Source of the DNA: Paraburkholderia sp. PREW-6R
Lineage (GTDB): Bacteria > Pseudomonadota > Gammaproteobacteria > Burkholderiales > Burkholderiaceae
Assembly (NCBI RefSeq): GCF_039621805.1
Contig: NZ_CP155073.1
Coordinates: forward strand, 1,922,001 to 1,986,000
DNA: 64,000 bases
Direction: 5' to 3'
Position 1 is the stretch's first letter, and every line of letters begins with the position of its first letter. Positions 1-9,041 of this stretch are shown here, one piece after another. The position numbers were made by a program, and so were the translations under genes. The notes beneath the pieces were generated by a model. It searched no databases. It was not told where the DNA came from and saw nothing but the letters and a program-made list of their open reading frames with translations.

Positions 1-748
1 CCGGCAACAGGCCGCTTGAATCCTTCACCCCGGCCTGGCGTTTCATCATCGATTCGAACAGATCGCCCACCACGCTGAACGCGACCAGCAAGGTCAGCGC
101 GAGCAGCGCGCGAATGGCGCCCCAGTGCACCAGCAGCGCAGAATACAGGGTCGGCTCGAACGCATGCAAAAAGATCGCCGCGCCCGCGACGATCATGACC
201 ACCAGCCAGCCGCCTATTGCGCCCTCCCAGGTTTTACCCGGACTGATGGCAGGCGCCAGCTTGTGCTTTCCAAAAGCTTTGCCGGAGAAGTATGCACCGA
301 TATCGGCCAGCCATACCAGAAGCAGCAAGGACAGCACGAACGGCACGCCCTGCATGCGCGCGGCGACGAGAGCATGCCAGCACGCGGCGAACACCACAAT
401 GCCGGCAACCAGCAGAAAGGGGCGCCATGCGCGTTGCGCCAGCGTCGGCTTGCGCAGCAGCACGAACGGGCCCGCAATGACCCAGAAGATGGCAGCCGCC
501 TTGAACAACGGCCGCGGCTCCACGACGCCCGTACCCAGCCGCGTACTCGCGACGAGCGCGGCCGCGGCCACCAGCGCGTAGATGACCGGACCGGCGCCGC
601 CCAGCTTCAGAAGCCGCGCCCACTCCCACGCCGCGAAAACGACCACGAAAGCGATCAGCGCGCCGAACGCGCCCACCGGCGCGAACAGCGTAACCGGCAG
701 GAACACCGCCAGCAGGATGATCGCCGTGATAACACGGGTTCTTAGCAT
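1..748 (-). CDS. cdsA: Phosphatidate cytidylyltransferase CdsA (3' end outside window)
   Basis: Inner-membrane enzyme that makes CDP-diacylglycerol from phosphatidic acid and CTP, the branch point to all phospholipids. About 249 residues are visible. The N-terminus is a run of hydrophobic helices, starting [14 protein letters not shown]. The family signature lies near the visible end: Ser, then MKR, GVKDSS, PGHGG and LDRID, with the acidic residues typical of the CTP/Mg site. The ATG at 748 overlaps the uppS stop by 7 bases, so the two are translationally linked. The C-terminal few tens of residues lie beyond base 1. Identification is firm; only completeness is unknown. Confidence 0.95.
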   Translation of the reverse strand, partial: MLRTRVITAIILLAVFLPVTLFAPVGAFGALIAFVVVFAAWEWARLLKLGGAGPVIYALVAAAALVASTRLGTGVVEPRPLFKAAAIFWVIAGPFVLLRKPTLAQRAWRPFLLVAGIVVFAACWHALVAARMQGVPFVLSLLLLVWLADIGAYFSGKAFGKHKLAPAISPGKTWEGAIGGWLVVMIVAGAAIFLHAFEPTLYSALLVHWGAIRALLALTLLVAFSVVGDLFESMMKRQAGVKDSSGLLP

Positions 749-1524
749 GGAAGCGAATCGACGTTCTGCGATTGCCGCTCGAGTTGAGCGCTGGTGCGGC
801 CGAAACGGCGTTCACGCTCCGCATACGAAGCGATCGCATGGTTGAGCGCGTCGGCGTCGAAGTCCGGCCAGAAGGTGTCGGTGAAGTAAAACTCGGTGTA
901 CGCAAGCTGCCACAGCAGGAAATTGCTGACACGACGCTCGCCGCCGGTGCGGATGAAGAGATCCGGCTCCGGCGCATAAGCCATGGACAGATGCTCCGCA
1001 AACGAATCCTCGTTCACCTCGACCGCCTTGCCTGCCAGCGCCGATTGCTCGGCGAGCTTGCGGGTGGCCTGCATGATGTCCCAGCGGCCGCCGTAATTGG
1101 CGGCGATGGTCAGCGTAAGACGGGTATTGCGCGCGGTTTTGGTTTCCGCGCGCCGGATCAGGTCGCGAATGCGCGTGTCGAACTTATCGAGATCACCGAC
1201 TACGCGCAGACGGATGCCGTTGGCGTGCAGCCTGCCGATCTCGCGTTCGAGGGCGCTGACGAACAGGCGCATCAGGAACGACACTTCGTCGTTCGGACGA
1301 CGCCAGTTTTCGGAACTGAAGGCGAACAGCGTCAGATACTCGACGCCCTGGCGGGCGCACGCCTCGACAGCCGCACGCACTGCGTCGACGCCGCGTGTAT
1401 GGCCAGCCACACGCGGCAGGCGCCGTTTCGTGGCCCAACGGCCATTGCCGTCCATGATAATCGCGATATGTCGCGGCACCGCGGCGACATCAGGCACGCG
1501 CACGGTTGAGCTGGTATAGGTCAT
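742..1524 (-). CDS. uppS: Isoprenyl (undecaprenyl) diphosphate synthase
   Basis: Cis-prenyltransferase that condenses IPP onto farnesyl diphosphate to make the undecaprenyl carrier for peptidoglycan and O-antigen. The 260-residue product has the catalytic motif [10 protein letters not shown] (Asp about 25), the [11 protein letters not shown] motif, and the C-terminal [19 protein letters not shown] motif. An open frame continues upstream to 1662, but that stretch is non-conserved and falls in the frr-uppS spacer, so I start at the ATG at 1524 (MTYTSS). It lies between frr and cdsA, the usual beta-proteobacterial order. Confidence 0.95.
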   Translation of the reverse strand: MTYTSSTVRVPDVAAVPRHIAIIMDGNGRWATKRRLPRVAGHTRGVDAVRAAVEACARQGVEYLTLFAFSSENWRRPNDEVSFLMRLFVSALEREIGRLHANGIRLRVVGDLDKFDTRIRDLIRRAETKTARNTRLTLTIAANYGGRWDIMQATRKLAEQSALAGKAVEVNEDSFAEHLSMAYAPEPDLFIRTGGERRVSNFLLWQLAYTEFYFTDTFWPDFDADALNHAIASYAERERRFGRTSAQLERQSQNVDSLPC

Positions 1525-1668
1525 GGCCGTTGGGACAGTGACTGCAAAATTAGAAGTGGAAACCCTGAAACTGACTGGGTGCCCCAAACGTGGCGCTTCA
1601 CGCCAGGTTCCCCGAGGGGCGGACGCCCTGGGCGCGCCCGGCGTAGTGCCAAGGCGCCCCAACCGGCC

Positions 1669-2229
1669 TCAGACCGTCATGATCTCGGCTTCCTTCGTCA
1701 CGACGAGCTTGTCGATCTCGGCAACGAAACGGTCCGTCAGCTTCTGCACGTCGTCGCTCGCGCGACGCTCGTCGTCTTCCGAAATTTCCTTGTCTTTCAC
1801 GAGCTTTTTCAGTTGCTCGTTCGCGTCACGGCGCAGATTGCGCACGGCCACCTTGGCCGTTTCCGCTTCGCTCTTGACCACTTTGGTCAGTTCGCGGCGG
1901 CGCTCTTCGGTCAGCGCGGGCATCGGCACGCGGATCACGTCGCCTTGCGTGGCAGGGTTCAGACCGAGGTCCGACTCACGGATCGCCTTTTCGACGACCT
2001 GGACCATCTTCTTTTCCCACGGCTGCACGCCGATAGTACGTGCGTCGATCAGCGTGAGGTTCGCGACCTGCGAGATGGGCACCGGCGAGCCGTAGTAATC
2101 GCACTGGATGTGATCGAGCAGGCCGGTATGCGCACGGCCCGTGCGGATTTTCGACAGGTCGTTCTTGAACGCGTCGATGGAGCGCTGCATCTTCTGCTCA
2201 GCGCCCTTCCTGATATCAGCCACAGACAT
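1669..2229 (-). CDS. frr: Ribosome recycling factor
   Basis: Splits post-termination ribosomes together with EF-G. At 186 residues it has the family's normal length. It begins [14 protein letters not shown] and carries the conserved SKIRTGRA segment and the C-terminal coiled-coil helix rich in Lys, Glu and Asp. A strong GGAGG lies seven bases before the ATG. It follows pyrH by about 100 bases in the rpsB-tsf-pyrH-frr cluster. Confidence 0.97.
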   Translation of the reverse strand: MSVADIRKGAEQKMQRSIDAFKNDLSKIRTGRAHTGLLDHIQCDYYGSPVPISQVANLTLIDARTIGVQPWEKKMVQVVEKAIRESDLGLNPATQGDVIRVPMPALTEERRRELTKVVKSEAETAKVAVRNLRRDANEQLKKLVKDKEISEDDERRASDDVQKLTDRFVAEIDKLVVTKEAEIMTV

Positions 2230-2327
2230 TTTTAAACCTCCGAACCTTCAGAACGGTGCGAGCCGGCCAGCACGCGCGATGCGGCGGCCCGGGCTCGCGC
2301 AAAAGCCCACGTTATGTGAACGAGAGT

Positions 2328-3041
2328 TTACACGTGGACGAGGGTGCCCTCGTCCTCGCCTAGTACGATGCGCTTGAGCGCGCCCGGCTTGACGATCGAA
2401 AACACACGGATCGGCAGCTTCTGGTCGCGACACAGCGCGAAGGCGGTGGCGTCCATCACCTGCAGATTGCGGCCGATTGCCTCGTCGAAGCTGATCGTGG
2501 TGTAGCGCGTCGCGCTCGGGTCTTTTTTCGGATCGGCGGAATAGACGCCGTCCACCTTGGTTGCCTTCAGCACGACCTCCGCACCGATTTCCGAGCCGCG
2601 CAGCGCGGCGGCGGTATCCGTAGTGAAGAACGGATTGCCCGTGCCCGCGGCAAAAATCACAACTTTGCCTTCTTCGAGCTGGCGGATCGCACGGGGCCGA
2701 ATGTACGGCTCGACTACCTGATCCATGCGCAGCGCGGATTGCACGCGCGCTTCGATGCCGGCGTGACGCATGGCGTCCTGCAGCGCGAGCGCGTTCATCA
2801 TGGTGGCCAGCATACCCATGTAGTCGGCCGTGGCGCGGTCCATACCCGCCGCGCCACCCGCGACGCCGCGGAAAATGTTGCCGCCGCCGATCACCACGGC
2901 CAGCTGTGTTCCGAGACGGACCACTTCGGCCACGTCCGCCACCATTCGTTCGATGGTCGCGCGATTGATGCCGAAGGCATCGTCGCCCATCAGAGCTTCA
3001 CCGGAGAGTTTGAGCAGGACGCGTTTGTAGGCTGTGGGCAT
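2328..3041 (-). CDS. pyrH: Uridylate kinase
   Basis: Phosphorylates UMP to UDP for pyrimidine nucleotide synthesis; in bacteria it is a hexameric amino-acid-kinase-fold protein. The 237 residues start [17 protein letters not shown], with the [10 protein letters not shown] glycine loop, the [10 protein letters not shown] motif and the [13 protein letters not shown] segment. The open frame extends upstream to 3236, but that extension is unrelated spacer, so the start at 3041 is used. Its ribosome binding site is weak, which fits coupling or moderate expression within the operon. Confidence 0.96.
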   Translation of the reverse strand: MPTAYKRVLLKLSGEALMGDDAFGINRATIERMVADVAEVVRLGTQLAVVIGGGNIFRGVAGGAAGMDRATADYMGMLATMMNALALQDAMRHAGIEARVQSALRMDQVVEPYIRPRAIRQLEEGKVVIFAAGTGNPFFTTDTAAALRGSEIGAEVVLKATKVDGVYSADPKKDPSATRYTTISFDEAIGRNLQVMDATAFALCRDQKLPIRVFSIVKPGALKRIVLGEDEGTLVHV

Positions 3042-3203
3042 AGGGGTATCCAGATCGCGCAGAACAGGGCAACAACAAGGGACTAATGTAGGGGTGAAAT
3101 GCTGATTCGGGCAAGCGCCGCCAAATTTGCCGGGCCGTGAAGCCCACCAGAGGCGGCTCGCGCGGCGAGGGTCAACCCGCGCGCGGCCTTGCGGCGCCGC
3201 CGA

Positions 3204-3230
3204 CCGCGGCAGGGTCTTGCCCTGCCGCGG
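3204..3230. other. 11-bp-stem hairpin between tsf and pyrH
   Basis: Perfect inverted repeat CCGCGGCAGGG, a 5-base loop, and its complement, lying in the spacer between the tsf stop and the pyrH start. No T-run follows on the minus (coding) strand. It is therefore not a standard intrinsic terminator and may be an RNA processing or stability element. Confidence 0.5.
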
Positions 3231-3264
3231 GTCCAACGATACAACAGCAATGCTTAGGCGAACC

Positions 3265-4146
3265 TTATTGTTGCTTTGCAGCAGCGACTTGGGCGGCCAC
3301 TTCTGCTGCGAAGTCGTCCTGCTTCTTCTCGATGCCTTCGCCCACCACGAACAGTGCGAACTTCTGAACGCTCGAGTTGCCGGCCTTCAGCATCTGTTCG
3401 ATCGTCTGCTTGTCGTTCTTCACGAACGTCTGGTTCAGCAGCGACACTTCCTTCAGATACTTTTGCACGCTGCCGTCGACCATCTTCGCGACGATTTCAG
3501 CCGGCTTGCCCGATTCGGCAGCCTTCTGCTCAGCGATGCTGCGCTCCTTGGCGATCAGATCCGCCGGCACGTCGTCCGACGACAGCGAGACCGGCTTCAT
3601 TGCAGCGATGTGCATGGCCACGTCCTTGCCGACCTGCTCGTCGCCGCCGGTGTACTCGACCAGCACGCCGATACGCGTGCCGTGCAGGTAAGCTGCCAGC
3701 TTGTTCGACGTTTCGAAGCGCACGAAACGGCGGATCGACAGGTTTTCACCGATCTTGCCGACGAGCGCGAGACGCACTGCGTCGACCGTCGAGCCGTCGA
3801 GCGGCAGGGCCGACAGCGCAGCGACGTCAGCCGGATTTTGCGTCGCGACCAGTTCGGCGATCTTCTTCGAGAACGCGAGGAAGTCGTCGTTCTTCGAAAC
3901 GAAGTCGGTTTCGCAGTTCAGCTCGACCAGCGAACCTGCGTTGCCGCCGATGAACGATGCGACCACGCCTTCCGCCGTCACGCGCGACGCTGCCTTGCTC
4001 GCCTTGTTGCCCAGCTTGACGCGCAGCAGCTCTTCAGCGCGCGCCATGTCGCCGTCGGCTTCCGTGAGCGCTTTCTTGCATTCCATCATCGGCGCGTCGG
4101 TCTTCGCGCGCAGTTCTGCAACCATGCTTGCGGTAATTGCCGCCAT
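3265..4146 (-). CDS. tsf: Translation elongation factor Ts
   Basis: Nucleotide exchange factor for EF-Tu. The 293-residue product opens [20 protein letters not shown] with the family's N-terminal [12 protein letters not shown] motif, followed by two core domains ([21 protein letters not shown]). Two adjacent ATG codons occur at 4149 and 4146. The AAGGAG is three bases from the first and six from the second, so the second (4146) is preferred. It is co-directional with rpsB and separated from it by a hairpin terminator/attenuator. Confidence 0.97.
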   Translation of the reverse strand: MAAITASMVAELRAKTDAPMMECKKALTEADGDMARAEELLRVKLGNKASKAASRVTAEGVVASFIGGNAGSLVELNCETDFVSKNDDFLAFSKKIAELVATQNPADVAALSALPLDGSTVDAVRLALVGKIGENLSIRRFVRFETSNKLAAYLHGTRIGVLVEYTGGDEQVGKDVAMHIAAMKPVSLSSDDVPADLIAKERSIAEQKAAESGKPAEIVAKMVDGSVQKYLKEVSLLNQTFVKNDKQTIEQMLKAGNSSVQKFALFVVGEGIEKKQDDFAAEVAAQVAAAKQQ

Positions 4147-4300
4147 CATTTGCTCCTTGAGTTCTATCTGTCACACGCCGCCCGGACTTCGATACCGGCG
4201 GCAAGAATTCGTTTCAGCGTAATGCGTATTTTTTACGGACTACATGTTGGGCACCGTACGGAGCGCTGCTTCCGCAGCCCCGCCAAAGGCGTCGCGGCTT

Positions 4301-4334
4301 AAAAAAAGGGGGCCTGTAGTCAGCCCCCTTTTTT
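4301..4334 (-). terminator. Hairpin with T-run between rpsB and tsf
   Basis: Stem GGGGGC/GCCCCC flanked by seven A and six T, so on the minus strand it ends in a T7 run. Its place directly after rpsB and before tsf suggests a partial terminator that lowers tsf expression relative to rpsB, as known for rpsB-tsf operons elsewhere. The degree of readthrough is inferred. Confidence 0.75.
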
Positions 4335-4352
4335 GCCGGACACGGGGCAGCT

Positions 4353-5105
4353 TTACGCTTCCGCGTTGACCTCGACGAACTCGTCGCCGTCACCGCCACG
4401 TGCAGCCTGCACCACTTCGTTGACCGCATTCGCACGGCCTTCGACGATAGCGTCAGCCACGCCAGCCGCGTACAGAGCAACAGCCTTCGACGCGTCGTCG
4501 TTACCCGGGATCACGTAGTCGATGCCTTCCGGCGAGTGGTTCGTGTCGACCACGGCGATTACCGGAATGCCCAGCTTGTTGGCTTCGGTCACGGCAATCT
4601 TGTGATAACCGACGTCGACCACGAAGATCGCGTCCGGAACGCCGCCCATGTCCTTCACGCCGCCAATCGACTTTTGCAGCTTGGCCATTTCGCGCTCGAA
4701 CAGCAGCGCTTCTTTCTTGCTCATGCGCTCGGTTTCACCGGCTTCCAGCGCTGCTTCCATGTCTTTCAGACGCTTGATCGACACCTTCAGCGTCTTGAAG
4801 TTGGTCAGCATGCCGCCGAGCCAGCGGGCGTTGACGAAAGGCATGCCCGCGCGCTGCGCCTCTTCGGCGATCGTGTCGCGCGATTGACGCTTCGTGCCGA
4901 CGAACAGGATCGTGCCGCGATTCGCTGCCAGTTGACGCGCGTACTTCAGCGCGTCGTTGTACATCGGCAGCGTCTTTTCGAGGTTGATGATGTGAATCTT
5001 GTTGCGATGACCGAAAATGAAGGGGGCCATCTTGGGGTTCCAGAAGCGCGTTTGGTGACCGAAGTGGACACCGGCTTCCAGCATTTGACGCATGGTAACT
5101 GCCAT
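4353..5105 (-). CDS. rpsB: 30S ribosomal protein S2
   Basis: Ribosomal protein S2 of the small subunit, 250 residues. It starts [20 protein letters not shown], the signature S2 N-terminus, and carries [20 protein letters not shown] and the [24 protein letters not shown] region (quoted in parts). The C-terminal tail is acidic. It is first in its operon and preceded by a good sigma-70 promoter about 245 bases upstream, leaving a long leader. Confidence 0.98.
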   Translation of the reverse strand: MAVTMRQMLEAGVHFGHQTRFWNPKMAPFIFGHRNKIHIINLEKTLPMYNDALKYARQLAANRGTILFVGTKRQSRDTIAEEAQRAGMPFVNARWLGGMLTNFKTLKVSIKRLKDMEAALEAGETERMSKKEALLFEREMAKLQKSIGGVKDMGGVPDAIFVVDVGYHKIAVTEANKLGIPVIAVVDTNHSPEGIDYVIPGNDDASKAVALYAAGVADAIVEGRANAVNEVVQAARGGDGDEFVEVNAEA

Positions 5106-5605
5106 GAAAATCTCCGCGAGGGTTGGGTCTTAAGCCGGCTGCCGTATCGGCCGCGCCCGCCGTTCTCTCCGGCTGGCACGCGACGGACACCCTGGGTGCA
5201 CCGGCTTGCGAGTTTGTTGCCTTTTTTACTGCTTTATCTGCTCTCATGACGCAGGCAACTAACGCCACGAAAAGCCGCCCCGCCGACCTTGATAGCTGAT
5301 TCAAGACTCACACAGCTAAAAAACAAGACGTGGACCGACTTAGCCAAAGAGTATAGCACGCGACTACCGCCCGACTCAACCGACCGGACCGCCCGCCCAA
5401 GCCGTGCCGGTCAGCGAGCGGGCGAAGCGCGACTGTGCCTCCCACCCGACCTAAGCGCGTCAAGACCGCGTCAGAGTCGCGTCAAAAACGTGACAGAAGC
5501 GCGGCCGAAGTCGCAACCGATACCTGCGCAAGCCGTTGCAAAACGCTGCGGCAGCCGGAATATGGTGCGATAATCATGCAATAAATCGCATTTCAGGCCC
5601 GACTC
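5106..5605. other. Divergent rpsB/map intergenic region
   Basis: A 500-base gap between divergent genes. It holds the rpsB promoter at 5350-5379 and hence an rpsB leader of roughly 240 nt. A GATAAT hexamer at 5569-5574 is a possible -10 for map, but I see no matching -35. No credible ORF is present. The leader could be the target of S2 autoregulation, which is inference from other bacteria. Confidence 0.6.
5350..5379 (-). promoter_or_regulatory. Predicted sigma-70 promoter of rpsB-tsf
   Basis: On the minus strand TTGAGT (5374-5379), an 18-base spacer, then TATACT (5350-5355). Both hexamers are close to consensus in a very GC-rich background. It points into rpsB. Confidence 0.7.
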
Positions 5606-6418
5606 ATGGCTATTACTCTCAAAAACGAACACGATATCGCGCAAATGCGCGTCGCCTGCAAGCTGGCAAGCGAAGTGCTCGACTACATCACGCCGTTCAT
5701 CACGGCCGGCGTCACAACGGGCGAACTCGACCGCCTCTGTCATGAATATATGCTGAAGGAACAGGGCACGGTTCCGGCGCCGCTGAATTATCAGCCCCCC
5801 GGCTACCCGCCCTACCCGAAAGCGACCTGCATTTCCGTGAACGACGTGATCTGCCACGGCATCCCCGGCGAAAAGGCACTGAAAAACGGCGACGCGCTGA
5901 ATATCGACGTCACGGTTATCAAGGAAGGCTATTTCGGCGACACGAGCCGGATGTTCATTGTCGGCGAAGGCTCGATCATGGCCAAACGGCTGGTGCAGAC
6001 CACCTTCGAATGCATGTGGCTCGGCATCGACCAGGTTCGGCCGGGCGCGCATCTCGGGGATATCGGGCACGCGATCCAGAAGCATGCGGAAGCGCAAGGC
6101 TACAGCGTCGTGCGCGAGTACTGCGGCCATGGCATCGGCACGGTATTTCACGAAGATCCGCAGATCCTGCACTACGGCCGTCCCGGTACAGGGCTCGAGC
6201 TGCAGGCCGGCATGATTTTCACCGTCGAGCCGATGATCAACGCCGGCCGTCGCGACATTCGCACCATGCCGGACCAGTGGACCGTCAAGACCAAAGACCG
6301 CAGCCTGTCGGCGCAGTGGGAACATACCGTGCTCGTCACCGAAACCGGCTACGACGTGTTGACCATTTCCGCCGGCACGCCGGCGCGTCCGCCGATCGTC
6401 GCGGCCACCACGGCCTGA
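5606..6418 (+). CDS. map: Methionine aminopeptidase, type I
   Basis: Removes the initiator methionine from nascent proteins after deformylation (def lies at 11314-11847). The 270 residues fit the type Ia enzyme. Metal ligands are visible in [19 protein letters not shown] (two Asp), [11 protein letters not shown] (His), FTVEPMI (Glu) and the C-terminal QWEHTVLVT (Glu). It lies 37 bases before glnD, probably as an operon. The start is an ATG with no strong Shine-Dalgarno sequence. Confidence 0.97.
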   Translation: MAITLKNEHDIAQMRVACKLASEVLDYITPFITAGVTTGELDRLCHEYMLKEQGTVPAPLNYQPPGYPPYPKATCISVNDVICHGIPGEKALKNGDALNIDVTVIKEGYFGDTSRMFIVGEGSIMAKRLVQTTFECMWLGIDQVRPGAHLGDIGHAIQKHAEAQGYSVVREYCGHGIGTVFHEDPQILHYGRPGTGLELQAGMIFTVEPMINAGRRDIRTMPDQWTVKTKDRSLSAQWEHTVLVTETGYDVLTISAGTPARPPIVAATTA

Positions 6419-6455
6419 GCCGCCCGCGACCTCCGAACCCACCGCCCGCCTGCCA

Positions 6456-9035
6456 ATGAGTAGTGTTCCAGTCGTCGCCCCTTCCCACGCCACGTCGCTC
6501 AAGGCGGACTACAAAGTGGCCAAAGCCCGCTTGCTGGAACGCTTCAGGACCGCCACCAACGTCGACGCGTTGATGGCGTCTCTGGCGCGCGCCACGGACG
6601 ACTCCCTGCGCGCCGCCTGGAACACTTGCGAACTGCCGTCCGAACTTGCGCTGCTGGCGGTCGGCGGCTACGGGCGCGGCGAACTCGCGCCGCACTCGGA
6701 TATCGACATTCTGGTGCTGCTGCCCGACACGCCGGTCGAACATCTCGAAGCGCGCGTCGAGCGATTCATCAGCCTTGCGTGGGATCTCGGGCTGGAACTC
6801 GGCAGCAGCGTGCGCAGCGTGTCGCAATGTCTGGAGGAAGCCGCCAACGACGTGACCGTGCAAACCTCGCTGCTGGAGGCCCGCCGGATTACAGGCAGCG
6901 CTGAACTGTTCGACGACTTTTCGAGGCGCTACCGTGAAGCGCTCGACCCGAAGGCGTTTTTCCAGGCCAAGGTGCTGGAAATGCGTCAACGTCACGCGAA
7001 GTTCCAGGACACGCCCTATGCGCTCGAACCGAATGTCAAGGAAAGTCCGGGCGGCCTGCGCGATCTGCAACTGATCCTGTGGATCACGCAGGCGGCGGGT
7101 TTCGGCAGCAGCTGGCGCGAACTCGAAGCGCGCGGCCTGATTACCGGACGCGAAGCGCGCGAACTGCGCCGCAACGAAAGTTTTCTGAAGGCGCTGCGCG
7201 CGCGGCTGCACGTGGTCGCGGGGCGTCGGCAGGACATCCTGGTTTTCGATCTGCAGACCGCGGTCGCGGAGAGTTTCGGGTACAAGCCCACCGCCACCAA
7301 GCGCGCGAGCGAACAGCTGATGCGCCGCTACTACTGGTCGGCGAAGGCCGTCACCCAGTTGGCCACGATCCTGATCCAGAATATCGAAGCGCAACTTTTT
7401 CCTAGTACGAGCGGCATCACGCGCGTGCTGTCGGACCGGTTCGTCGAAAAACAGGGCATGCTGGAAATTGCGCATGACGACGTGTTCGAGCGCGAGCCGA
7501 ACGCGATCCTGGAAGCGTTCCTGCTGTACGAGCAGACGCCTGGCGTGAAGGGGCTATCGGCGCGCACGCTGCGCGCCATCTACAATGCGCGCGACCTGAT
7601 GGACCAGCACTGGCGGCGCGATCCCGAGAACCGGCACCTCTTCATGGAGATTCTGAAGCAGCCAGCCGGCATCACGCATGCGCTGCGTCTGATGAACCAG
7701 ACCAGCGTGCTCGGTCGCTATCTGCTGAACTTCCGCCGGATCGTCGGCCAGATGCAGCACGATCTGTATCACGTGTACACGGTCGATCAGCACATTCTGA
7801 TGGTCCTGCGCAATCTGCGCCGTTTCGCGGTGGCCGAGCACGCGCACGAGTATCCGTTTTGCAGCCAGCTGATTGCGAACTTCGACCGTCCATGGTTGCT
7901 GTACGTGGCTGCCCTCTTTCACGATATCGCGAAAGGGCGCGGCGGCGACCATTCCACGCTGGGCATGGCTGACGCGCGGCGTTTCTGCCGCGCGCACGGC
8001 ATCGACGCCGAGGACACCGAACTCGTCGTCTGGCTGGTTCAACAGCATCTGACCATGAGTCAGGTCGCGCAGAAGCAGGACACGAGCGACCCGGAAGTCA
8101 TCAAACGTTTTGCCGAGCTGGTTGGCACGGAGCGCCGGCTCACCGCGCTCTATCTGCTGACCGTCGCCGACATTCGCGGCACCAGCCCGAAAGTCTGGAA
8201 TACCTGGAAGGGCAAGCTGCTCGAAGACCTGTACCGTGCGACGCTGGCGGTGCTCGGCGGCGCGCGGCCTGACGCGCACTCGGAGCTCAAGTCGCGCCAG
8301 GAAGAAGCGCTCGCGCTGCTGCGCCTCGAAACCGTACCGGAAGGCGCGCAACGGGCGCTGTGGGACAAGCTCGACATCGGCTATTTTCTGCGTCACGACG
8401 CCGCGGACATTGCGTGGCAGACCCGCGTGCTGTATCGCCATGTCGAGACGCCAACGCCCATTGTGCGCGCGCGTCCGTCGCCGATCGGCGAAGCGCTGCA
8501 GGTGCTCGTGTACGTGAAGGACGAGCCCGATCTGTTCGCCGGCATCTGCGCCTATTTCGACCGCAACGGGCTCTCGGTGCTGGATGCGCGAGTGAGCACG
8601 ACCCGTCACGGCTATGCGCTCGATAATTTCCTCGTCGCGCATACCGAAGAAGACGTGCATTATCGCGATATCGCCAATCTGGTCGAACAGGAACTGACCG
8701 CCCGCCTGACCGGTGACGGCACCCTGCTCCCCGGGCCGTCGAAAGGCCGGTTGTCGCGGCTGTCGCGGACCTTCCCTGTCACGCCGCGCGTCGATCTTCG
8801 GGCCGACGAGCGCGGCCAATACTACATCCTGTCCGTGTCGGCGAACGACCGGCCAGGCCTTCTTTATTCGATTGCGCGCGTGCTGGCCGAGCATCGGGTC
8901 GGCGTCGCTTCGGCGCGGATCAATACGCTCGGCGAACGCGTCGAAGACGTGTTCCTGCTTGATGGACGCGGCCTGTCTGACAGCCGCCTGCAAATTCAGG
9001 TCGAGACCGAACTGCTGCGCGCAATCGCAGTGTGA
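6456..9035 (+). CDS. glnD: Bifunctional uridylyltransferase/uridylyl-removing enzyme GlnD
   Basis: Primary nitrogen sensor that uridylylates PII proteins when glutamine is low and removes UMP when it is high. The 859-residue product has the complete domain order: a nucleotidyltransferase with [19 protein letters not shown] (about residue 72), the linker and PII-binding region, an HD domain with [13 protein letters not shown] (about residue 488), and two C-terminal ACT domains (about 678-750 and 788-859) that bind glutamine. Both catalytic sites look intact. It is followed after 6 bases by the RluF-like gene. Confidence 0.97.
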   Translation: MSSVPVVAPSHATSLKADYKVAKARLLERFRTATNVDALMASLARATDDSLRAAWNTCELPSELALLAVGGYGRGELAPHSDIDILVLLPDTPVEHLEARVERFISLAWDLGLELGSSVRSVSQCLEEAANDVTVQTSLLEARRITGSAELFDDFSRRYREALDPKAFFQAKVLEMRQRHAKFQDTPYALEPNVKESPGGLRDLQLILWITQAAGFGSSWRELEARGLITGREARELRRNESFLKALRARLHVVAGRRQDILVFDLQTAVAESFGYKPTATKRASEQLMRRYYWSAKAVTQLATILIQNIEAQLFPSTSGITRVLSDRFVEKQGMLEIAHDDVFEREPNAILEAFLLYEQTPGVKGLSARTLRAIYNARDLMDQHWRRDPENRHLFMEILKQPAGITHALRLMNQTSVLGRYLLNFRRIVGQMQHDLYHVYTVDQHILMVLRNLRRFAVAEHAHEYPFCSQLIANFDRPWLLYVAALFHDIAKGRGGDHSTLGMADARRFCRAHGIDAEDTELVVWLVQQHLTMSQVAQKQDTSDPEVIKRFAELVGTERRLTALYLLTVADIRGTSPKVWNTWKGKLLEDLYRATLAVLGGARPDAHSELKSRQEEALALLRLETVPEGAQRALWDKLDIGYFLRHDAADIAWQTRVLYRHVETPTPIVRARPSPIGEALQVLVYVKDEPDLFAGICAYFDRNGLSVLDARVSTTRHGYALDNFLVAHTEEDVHYRDIANLVEQELTARLTGDGTLLPGPSKGRLSRLSRTFPVTPRVDLRADERGQYYILSVSANDRPGLLYSIARVLAEHRVGVASARINTLGERVEDVFLLDGRGLSDSRLQIQVETELLRAIAV

Positions 9036-9041
9036 GATTTC

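Noticed and set aside
7554..8993. 479-codon minus-strand frame opposite glnD
   Set aside because: glnD has full domain order on the plus strand; the antisense frame has no motif.
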